Assembly (NCBI RefSeq): GCF_000521485.1
Contig: NZ_BAVS01000015.1
Location: 1-64,000 of the forward strand
Length of the DNA stretch: 64,000 nucleotides
DNA from: Gracilibacillus boraciitolerans JCM 21714
GTDB lineage: Bacteria; Bacillota; Bacilli; Bacillales; Amphibacillaceae
Direction of reading: 5' to 3'
Shown: piece after piece, positions 58,331 through 64,000 of the stretch
How positions within the stretch are numbered: the first letter of the stretch is position 1
Layout of the letters: every line of letters begins with the position of its first letter
The notes under the pieces: generated by a model
Database searches by the model: none
Told to the model about the DNA's origin: nothing
What the model saw: only the letters and a program-made list of their open reading frames with translations
Program-made: the position numbers and the translations under genes

Positions 58331-58767
58331 CCCTCGATCAATATTAAAAGATAGTTGCTATGAAAATAGCACAAATGAAACCACACTTACCTGTTTATAC
58401 ATTACTTACTATAGGGCATTTGACATTTTACTATAGATCGTATAAATTTAGTAAGTGTTAGACACTTGTTCGGTTAACGCACCGAACAAACCTGTGATCT
58501 TTCAAAACACAAGTTTATATATTGACACTTGCTATGCGCAAATGTTATTCGATTACTAATAGTAATGCGGAGAGTAGTATAAGGATTTCTAAAAAGATTA
58601 AGTAGAGATTCTCTATTAGCTAATAGCCTTTTTATAGCGACACCAAAGATGTCAAGTCACTAAAAAGTCATCATGTTGAATAGTTTTATCTATCTTTTAA
58701 AAAAATATACATTATTCAACATTTTTACTTGACACGCCTTCCGTCCTATTGGCATTTTTCAATACTA
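58331..58767 (-). promoter_or_regulatory. Long rpoB leader region with hairpins
   Basis: No gene is visible. Two structures stand out: TTGTTCGGT/ACCGAACAA (about 58468-58488, perfect 9-bp stem), and a long imperfect inverted repeat in which TGTCAAGT and ATGTTGAATA pair with TATTCAACAT and ACTTGACA (58648-58736). I did not find a convincing promoter. The stretch may hold the rpoB promoter, an attenuator and the end of the preceding transcript. Confidence 0.5.
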
Positions 58768-59387
58768 TCACAATTGCCTATTAGAGTCAAATTTTTTTGC
58801 CTTAAAAATGTAATATCCCTTTTCTTTATTCACTACTTCAACTTCTCTAAATAATTCTTCTAATTTTTTTGAGCAGATGGAGCTCCTTGTTTTTTTTGAA
58901 TAACAACCCAAAGTTCTCCGTTTTCCAATATAGCCTTTTGCGCTTCTTCAAACATTTGATGAACAACTTTCTTGCCAGCCCGAATCGGTGGATTTGTTAC
59001 TATCGCTGCAAACTTTTTACCTTTTAATGCTGACAAAATATCACTTTCTTTAAATATAATATTTGAAACTGCATTTTGTTTAGCGTTCTGTTCTGCTAAC
59101 ATAAGTGCTCTCTGGTTTACATCCACACCGTAGATTATGCGATCGGAATATGAGGAAGCTAAAGCAATAGAAATTGGTCCATACCCGCATCCTAAGTCAA
59201 GCAGATCCCCCCTCAATGGCTGGAGGACTGAAGCTTTCTATTAAAACGCGCGAACCAAAGTCTACTTCATTTTTAGAAAAAACACCATTATCTGTTGTAA
59301 ATTTAAAGGGTTGATCCTTTAACGTATAACTCCAAGTTTTGGGATTGCTATTAGCGTTAGGGGGGATTGTTTGAAGTATTGTTCCAT
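58768..59387 (-). CDS. ybxB: 16S rRNA (guanine-N2)-methyltransferase RsmC-like, YbxB family (three frameshifts)
   Basis: About 205 aa after correction. SAM motif LDLGCGYGPISIALAS; catalytic TNPPIRAGKKVVHQMFEEA; WVVIQKKQGAPSA. Frames break at a G6 run 59360-59365 (two extra), C6 59207-59212 (one extra) and the T run 58864-58870 (one missing). Correction gives QSPNANSNPKTWSYTL at the start and KLEELFREVEVVNKEKGYYI near the end, as in B. subtilis YbxB. Same place, between rplL and rpoB, as in B. subtilis. Confidence 0.88.
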
Positions 59388-59460
59388 AATAGTCACCGCC
59401 TTATTAAAGTGAGAATATGCAATTATCTGTTGCTAAATTTTTGATTTTATAGGATGAAAG

Positions 59461-59491
59461 AAAAGCTCGCCATTTATCATAGCGAGCTTTT
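59461..59491 (-). terminator. Terminator after rplL
   Basis: AAAAGCTCGC and GCGAGCTTTT form a perfect 10-bp stem with a T run, about 15 nt after the rplL stop. Confidence 0.92.
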
Positions 59492-59504
59492 CTTGAGATC
59501 TAAC

Positions 59505-59867
59505 TTATTTTAATTCTACAGTTGCGCCTACTTCTTCAAGCTTAGCTTTCATTTCTTCTGCATCTTCTTTAGAAATGCCTTCTTTGATAGGTCCCGGAGC
59601 ATTATCTACAAGATCTTTAGCATCTTTAAGTCCAAGACCAGTGATCTCACGAACAGCTTTAACAACTTTGATTTTAGATGCTCCAGCACTTTCAAGTACT
59701 ACAGCAAATTCAGTTTGTTCTTCTACTGCTTCTCCACCAGCCGCACCAGCTGCTGCTACAGGAGCCGCTGCAGTTACGCCAAATTCTTCTTCGATTGCTT
59801 TTACTAAGTCATTTAATTCAAGAACGGACATTTCCTTGATTTCTTCAATAATTTGTTCTTTAGACAT
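59505..59867 (-). CDS. rplL: 50S ribosomal protein bL12 (L7/L12)
   Basis: 120 aa from ATG 59867. N-terminal dimer domain ([20 protein letters not shown]), Ala-rich hinge (about residues 36-50) and C-terminal factor-binding domain ([20 protein letters not shown]). An ATG six bases earlier is too near GGAGG. Confidence 0.98.
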   Translation of the reverse strand: MSKEQIIEEIKEMSVLELNDLVKAIEEEFGVTAAAPVAAAGAAGGEAVEEQTEFAVVLESAGASKIKVVKAVREITGLGLKDAKDLVDNAPGPIKEGISKEDAEEMKAKLEEVGATVELK

Positions 59868-59931
59868 GTTCATTTCCTCCTAAATTTTTATATTATTTTA
59901 CGAACATAGTTTATATTTCCGTACAAATTGC

Positions 59932-60432
59932 TTAGGCACCTTGCTCTTCTTTTTGTTCCGCAACAGCTTTTGTTGCATATGCAAAGTTTCGTATTGGTGC
60001 TTGTAGTACACTGAGCAACATAGAAACCATTCCTTCGTAGTTTGGAAGGTTTGCAAGTTCTTTGATTTGATCCAAAGTCGCAACAGATCCTTCAACCACG
60101 CCACCTTTAATTTCTAGTGCTTCATGATCCTTCGCAAAATTATTTAATACTTTCGCAGGAGCAACAATATCATCTTTGCTGAAAGCAATTGCTGTAGGGC
60201 CAACTAAAATATCATTTAAGTCTGTCAACTCTGCCTGTTCAACAGCGCGGCGAGTCATTGTGTTTTTATAGACTCTGAATTCAACGCCAGCTTCACGTAA
60301 TTGTGTACGTAATGCAGTCACTTCAGAAACGTTAAGTCCACGATAATCTACAAGGATTGTTGATTGGCTTTCACGAAACTTGTCAGCAATTTCAGTTACA
60401 ACCTGCTTTTTTTGTTCGATAATTTTTGACAT
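59932..60432 (-). CDS. rplJ: 50S ribosomal protein uL10
   Basis: 166 aa from ATG 60432 after [61 protein letters not shown]. The C-terminal helix binds bL12 dimers. Its leader carries an L10-type control element. Confidence 0.97.
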   Translation of the reverse strand: MSKIIEQKKQVVTEIADKFRESQSTILVDYRGLNVSEVTALRTQLREAGVEFRVYKNTMTRRAVEQAELTDLNDILVGPTAIAFSKDDIVAPAKVLNNFAKDHEALEIKGGVVEGSVATLDQIKELANLPNYEGMVSMLLSVLQAPIRNFAYATKAVAEQKEEQGA

Positions 60433-60474
60433 GATTCCACCTCCTATTACGAAATCATTATACCGTTTAATCAA

Positions 60475-60600
60475 ACGAAAACCTCCACATCAAGTAGACG
60501 CGAAGGTTTATGACTGTCACAATAATTCTCTAAAAAGAGAAAATTTATTATTTATCCAGACACACCTCGGTAGGAAATTAAGCTAGCATAGCACCTACTG
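60475..60600 (-). ncRNA. L10 leader RNA of rplJ-rplL
   Basis: The leader contains TTAATTTCCTACCGAGGTGTG and later CGTCTACTTGATGTGGAGGTT (given in parts: CTACCGAGGTGTG; GATGTGGAGGTTTTCG). These are hallmarks of the L10 leader family in Firmicutes, to which L10(L12)4 binds and causes feedback control. Confidence 0.8.
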
Positions 60601-60687
60601 TCTACGGTATAATGTAAATATTTATCTTACAAGGTTTATTTGATCCTTAGAAAGTATATAAAATTCTCAACTAAAAGTCAAGAGTAA

Positions 60688-61383
60688 TTATTTTGTAAAT
60701 GCAGATGAATCAACTTTTACTCCAGGGCCCATTGTAGAAGCTACTGCTACATTACGGATATACACACCTTTGGAAGCTTGTGGTTTTGCTTTTACAACAG
60801 TATCTGCTATAGCTTTGAAGTTTTCTACCAGTTTTTCCTGATCAAATGATACTTTACCAATTGGCACATGAATATTTGATTGTTTATCAACGCGGTATTC
60901 CACTTTACCAGCTTTGATTTCCTGAACAGCTTTTTCTACTTCAAATGTTACTGTACCAGTTTTAGGGTTTGGCATTAAGCCTTTTGGTCCTAATACGCGA
61001 CCAAGCTTACCTACTTCAGCCATCATGTCAGGAGTAGCAACCACTACATCAAAATCAAACCAGCCTTGGTTGATTTTGTTGATTAAGTCCTGATCACCAA
61101 CATAATCAGCTCCAGCAGCTTCTGCTTCTTTTGCTTTATCGCCTTTGGCAAATACAAGAACCTTTCGTGTTTTACCAGTTCCGTGTGGTAACACTACCGC
61201 TCCACGGATTTGCTGGTCTGCTTTTTTAGGATCTACACCTAAACGAAAAGCAACTTCTACTGTTTCATCAAAGTTAGCTGTAGACGCTTTTTTCACTAAC
61301 TCTACTGCTTCGTTTACTTCATACAATTTCGTATTATCAACAAGTTTCAATGCTTCTTGTTGTTTTTTTGTTTTCTTTGCCAT
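60688..61383 (-). CDS. rplA: 50S ribosomal protein uL1
   Basis: 231 aa: [60 protein letters not shown]. It has a GGAGG site and an L1-type motif in its own leader. Confidence 0.98.
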   Translation of the reverse strand: MAKKTKKQQEALKLVDNTKLYEVNEAVELVKKASTANFDETVEVAFRLGVDPKKADQQIRGAVVLPHGTGKTRKVLVFAKGDKAKEAEAAGADYVGDQDLINKINQGWFDFDVVVATPDMMAEVGKLGRVLGPKGLMPNPKTGTVTFEVEKAVQEIKAGKVEYRVDKQSNIHVPIGKVSFDQEKLVENFKAIADTVVKAKPQASKGVYIRNVAVASTMGPGVKVDSSAFTK

Positions 61384-61400
61384 TTTAATTTCCTCCTTTT

Positions 61401-61426
61401 GTGGTTTTAACGGTTATACCTCCCAC
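61401..61426 (-). promoter_or_regulatory. L1-type leader motif before rplA
   Basis: On the minus strand GTGGGAGG-n5-CCG-n6-ACCAC lies 18 nt before the rplA start. It has the same plan as the motif before rplK and looks like an L1-binding site that mimics 23S rRNA. Confidence 0.6.
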
Positions 61427-61480
61427 TTTTAAAAGCAAAAAGCATTTATTATTTATTAAATAAATAACTTTTCAAAGATA

Positions 61481-61521
61481 AAGGTTGCGGATTATGAATT
61501 TTTCTCCATTACCGCAACCTT
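61481..61521 (-). promoter_or_regulatory. Hairpin between rplK and rplA
   Basis: AAGGTTGCGG and CCGCAACCTT form a perfect 10-bp stem with a 21-nt loop, 25 nt after rplK. On the minus strand only TATCTTTG follows, so it is a weak terminator or a processing site. Confidence 0.6.
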
Positions 61522-61545
61522 CCGCTTCTACTTAACGCTGTGAGA

Positions 61546-61971
61546 TTAGTCTTCGATAACGATACCCATGCTGCGCGCAGTACCTTCTACCATACGCATT
61601 GCAGCTTCAACATCAGCAGCATTTAAATCTGGCATTTTCAATTCTGCGATTTCTTTTACCTTATCGCGTTTAATTGTTGCCACTTTGTTACGATTCGGTT
61701 CACCTGACCCAGATTCAATACCTGCTGCTTTTTTAAGCAATACTGCTGCTGGTGGGGTTTTAGTAATGAATGTAAATGAACGGTCTTCAAAAACCGTGAT
61801 TTCTACTGGAATAATCATACCAGCTTGATCTTGAGTACGAGCATTAAACTCTTTACAGAATCCCATAATATTAACACCTGCTTGACCTAATGCCGGTCCA
61901 ACTGGTGGTGCTGGATTCGCTTTTCCTGCTGGAATTTGAAGTTTTACAATTGAATCTACTTTTTTAGCCAC
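61546..61971 (-). CDS. rplK: 50S ribosomal protein uL11
   Basis: 141 aa from GTG 61971 after [63 protein letters not shown]. The Pro-rich switch and the rRNA-binding domain look normal. Confidence 0.98.
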   Translation of the reverse strand: MAKKVDSIVKLQIPAGKANPAPPVGPALGQAGVNIMGFCKEFNARTQDQAGMIIPVEITVFEDRSFTFITKTPPAAVLLKKAAGIESGSGEPNRNKVATIKRDKVKEIAELKMPDLNAADVEAAMRMVEGTARSMGIVIED

Positions 61972-61997
61972 GAAACACACCTCCTTAAGTCCGTGAT

Positions 61998-62025
61998 GTG
62001 GTAATAGGGCTCTCCGCCCTCCCAC
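61998..62025 (-). promoter_or_regulatory. L1-type leader motif before rplK
   Basis: GTGGGAGGGC-n5-GCCC-n4-ACCAC precedes ATCACGGAC and the rplK ribosome binding site. Same layout as the rplA motif at 61401-61426; probably the site where L1 represses its operon. Confidence 0.65.
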
Positions 62026-62140
62026 TCGATTACATATAGCTAAAAATAACCTTATACTCTATGCATATAGAACATAAAAATTCTAGCATTTTTCGAGTAA
62101 AATTGCAAGCTGGTTTTCCATATTAAATGTCGAAACTTTC

Positions 62141-62680
62141 TTACGATAACCTTTTGATCTGAGCAAAGTCCAGTTCTACTGGCGTTTCTCTTCCAAACAT
62201 ATTAACGTGCACTTTAACCTTCTGCTTATCTAAATCAATATTTTCAATCGTGCCCGAGAAGCCGTTAAATGGTCCGTCCATCACTTCTACTGTTTCTTTT
62301 AACTCAAAATCTACTTCTGTTCTTGTTTCATCAAATCCCATTCTTTTCAGAACAGTTTCTACTTCATCGTCTAATAGCGGGGGGGTTGGCTTTGAACCAG
62401 TACCAGCGGATCCTACAAAACCTGTGACACCGGGCGTGTTACGCACAACGTACCACGAATCATCCGTCATTACCATTTCCGCTAAAACATAACCAGGAAA
62501 TACCTTCTTCTTCGTAACTTTCTTTTTACCATTTTTGATTTCCGTTTCTTCATCTTCAGGTACCAATACTCTAAAAATTTTATCTTCCATCCCCATGGAT
62601 TCCAAACGCTTTTCAAGGTTTGTTTTTACCTTATTTTCATATCCTGAATATGTATGAACGACATACCATCTTTTTTCCAT
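62141..62680 (-). CDS. nusG: Transcription termination/antitermination factor NusG
   Basis: 179 aa. NGN domain (about 1-110; KRWYVVHTYSGYENKVKTNL, VFPGYVLAEMVMTDDSWYVV, GVTGFVGS) and KOW domain (about 125-179; MDGPFNGFSGTIENIDLDKQ). G7 at about 62380 in TPPLLDD may have added one Pro. An intrinsic terminator lies in its leader. Confidence 0.97.
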   Translation of the reverse strand: MEKRWYVVHTYSGYENKVKTNLEKRLESMGMEDKIFRVLVPEDEETEIKNGKKKVTKKKVFPGYVLAEMVMTDDSWYVVRNTPGVTGFVGSAGTGSKPTPPLLDDEVETVLKRMGFDETRTEVDFELKETVEVMDGPFNGFSGTIENIDLDKQKVKVHVNMFGRETPVELDFAQIKRLS

Positions 62681-62753
62681 AATATTGAGGGGGCCTTGAC
62701 GCCCTTCCCTCCCTTAAATTAGCTTCTCCTTAATCAACTATTTCATTGCATTT

Positions 62754-62780
62754 AAAAAACCCGCCAAACGGGTTCTTTAT
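62754..62780 (-). terminator. Intrinsic terminator between secE and nusG
   Basis: AACCCG-TTTGG-CGGGTT followed by TTTT on the minus strand, about 40 nt after secE and 75 nt before nusG. It should uncouple secE from nusG or act as an attenuator. Confidence 0.85.
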
Positions 62781-62819
62781 TCACGTATTTAGTTACAGTA
62801 TAACATATATGAGTGCAAA

Positions 62820-62999
62820 TTATTCAAATAACAAATTAAGAAGTTGTGTAATACCTGTGTCGATCAGTGCAAAAAACACTGTAACAAAAGCTACTGTTAG
62901 TATAACTGTAATCGTATAACGTGTTAATTCACGCCCTCTTGGCCATGATACTTTCTTCATTTCCCGATTGACATTTTTCAAAAAAGTTACTGGTTTCAC
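62820..62999 (-). CDS. secE: Protein translocase subunit SecE
   Basis: 59 aa from GTG 62999, eight bases after GGAGG; a TTG 15 bases earlier overlaps that site. FLKNVNREMKKVSWPRGREL is the conserved amphipathic part; one membrane helix follows (about residues 30-52). The length equals that of B. subtilis SecE. Confidence 0.95.
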   Translation of the reverse strand: MKPVTFLKNVNREMKKVSWPRGRELTRYTITVILTVAFVTVFFALIDTGITQLLNLLFE

Positions 63000-63038
63000 T
63001 GAAGGTACCTCCAAACTGTCTTCTATCTATCGGTTAGT

Positions 63039-63185
63039 CTATTTTGTTTCACGATGAATGGTATGTCGATTGCAATGCTTGCAAAACTTCTTTATCTCAA
63101 TACGATCAGAAATTAATTGGTTTTTTTCTGTATTATAGTTTCTACCATGACATATTTCACATGCCAGCGCGATCTTTTTACCCAA
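63039..63185 (-). CDS. rpmG: 50S ribosomal protein bL33, zinc-binding form
   Basis: 48 aa starting at TTG 63185 after [25 protein letters not shown], then [15 protein letters not shown]. Two CxxC pairs mark the zinc form. Found by reading the gap between sigH and secE. Confidence 0.95.
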   Translation of the reverse strand: MGKKIALACEICHGRNYNTEKNQLISDRIEIKKFCKHCNRHTIHRETK

Positions 63186-63263
63186 TTTTTCCACCTCTAA
63201 TATAGGGTTTTACACCTATACTAATGTAGCATGGTTCAAGCTAACTGTCAACGCTTGCTTGGA

Positions 63264-63908
63264 TTAAGAAATATAAATACCGCTTTCTTCTAAATACTTT
63301 TCTAACTTCTTTTTTACCCGTTGCAAGGCATTATCAATAGATTTTGCGTGTCTATCTAATTCAGAGGAAATTTCCTGATAGGTTTTTCCCTCTAAATACA
63401 AAAGAAGTACTCTTCGTTCTAAATCGGTCAATAGTTCTGCCAATTTACTTTCCATATCAGCATATCGTTCTCTATTCACTAATAATTCCTGTGGGTCCAT
63501 TGCGATCGTTGCTTCTATCACATCTACCAATGTTCGCTCAGAATCATTCTCATATAGAGGTTTATCCAATGAAATATAAGAATTAAGTGGCATATGCTTT
63601 TTTCTTGTTGCTGTTTTAATCGCCGTTATAATTTGTCTGGTGATACATAATTCGGCAAAAGCCTTAAATGAAGATAGCTTGTCCTTTTGGAAATCCCGAA
63701 TCGCCTTATATAAACCAATCATGCCTTCTTGCGCAATATCCTCATGGTCAGCTCCTACAAGGAAATACGTTTTTGCCTTTGCGCGCACAAATGGTCGATA
63801 TTTATAAATTAAAAACTCGAGAGCTTGGATGTCTCCGTCCTGCACTAGCAATACTAATTCGTTATCATCTAAATGCTTAAATTCAACGTCTCTATTTTCT
63901 AATCGCAT
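63264..63908 (-). CDS. sigH: RNA polymerase sigma-H factor
   Basis: 214 aa. Sigma-H controls early sporulation and competence genes. Region 2: ALEFLIYKYRPFVRAKAKTY, LVGADHEDIAQEGMIGLYKA, FAELCITRQIITAIKTATRK. Region 4: LEGKTYQEISSELDRHAKSI. Standard place before rpmG-secE-nusG. The 92 bp upstream contain a TATAAT at about 63970 on the minus strand that may be its -10 box. Confidence 0.97.
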   Translation of the reverse strand: MRLENRDVEFKHLDDNELVLLVQDGDIQALEFLIYKYRPFVRAKAKTYFLVGADHEDIAQEGMIGLYKAIRDFQKDKLSSFKAFAELCITRQIITAIKTATRKKHMPLNSYISLDKPLYENDSERTLVDVIEATIAMDPQELLVNRERYADMESKLAELLTDLERRVLLLYLEGKTYQEISSELDRHAKSIDNALQRVKKKLEKYLEESGIYIS

Positions 63909-64000
63909 GATGGATATTGGGACTCCTCTCGGCTTTATGCCAAAAATTAGGTATTGCAGACTATAATAGCAATATTATACAGGAAGCGCTTAAATGAAGT

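Overview
The window is a low-GC Gram-positive chromosome segment of the family Bacillaceae. The evidence is the gene order of the secE/nusG, rplKAJL, rpoBC, str, S10, spc and alpha clusters, TTG/GTG starts behind strong GGAGG ribosome binding sites, and spore-former genes (sigH, pdaB, kbaA, gerD, cwlD). The proteins look most like those of moderately halophilic genera such as Gracilibacillus, Virgibacillus or Oceanobacillus; the genus is a guess.

Layout. From the right end to about 26.9 kb everything runs on the minus strand: sigH, rpmG, secE, nusG, rplK, rplA, rplJ, rplL, a 16S rRNA methyltransferase, rpoB, rpoC, a YbxF-like protein, rpsL, rpsG, fusA, tuf, the S10-spc-alpha ribosomal protein genes with secY, adk, infA and rpoA, then the ECF vitamin/metal transporter core (ecfA1, ecfA2, ecfT), truA, rplM and rpsI. 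From about 18.06 to 26.95 kb lies an 8.9-kb genomic island at the 3' end of rpsI. It is bounded by an exact 17-nt repeat and carries a tyrosine-integrase remnant, a RelBE-like toxin-antitoxin pair, a short RadC, a type III restriction-modification system and a single-chain GmrSD-type (DUF262+DUF1524) enzyme. The original rpsI terminator appears to be stranded just outside the island's far end. From 5.4 to 17.9 kb is an accessory region: a soluble PAS chemoreceptor, a TAXI-type TRAP transporter operon, two CNNM/CorC-type membrane proteins around a MerR regulator, an HxlR-controlled flavin oxidoreductase pair, a PfpI-type stress protein and an ECF sigma/anti-sigma pair. The left end has the conserved cwlD-salA-gerD-kbaA-pdaB sporulation cluster and a small conserved protein.

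How it works together. The right-hand 35 kb is the core transcription/translation machinery, with visible cis control: an L10 leader, two L1-type leaders, an L13 leader, a terminator inside the nusG leader and a near-consensus S10 promoter. The island is a compact defence module: it marks and cuts unmodified DNA (type III), probably attacks modified DNA (GmrSD-like), and is stabilised by a toxin-antitoxin pair.

Caution. More than 20 genes, including essential single-copy ones (rpoB, rpoC, fusA, secY, rpsE, rplD), are broken by one- or two-base indels, and about 40 G/C runs have 6-8 bases, most often 7. Many of these add exactly one Gly or Pro to a highly conserved protein. I read this as a sequencing or assembly artefact. 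The broken genes are annotated over their full span as probably intact genes.
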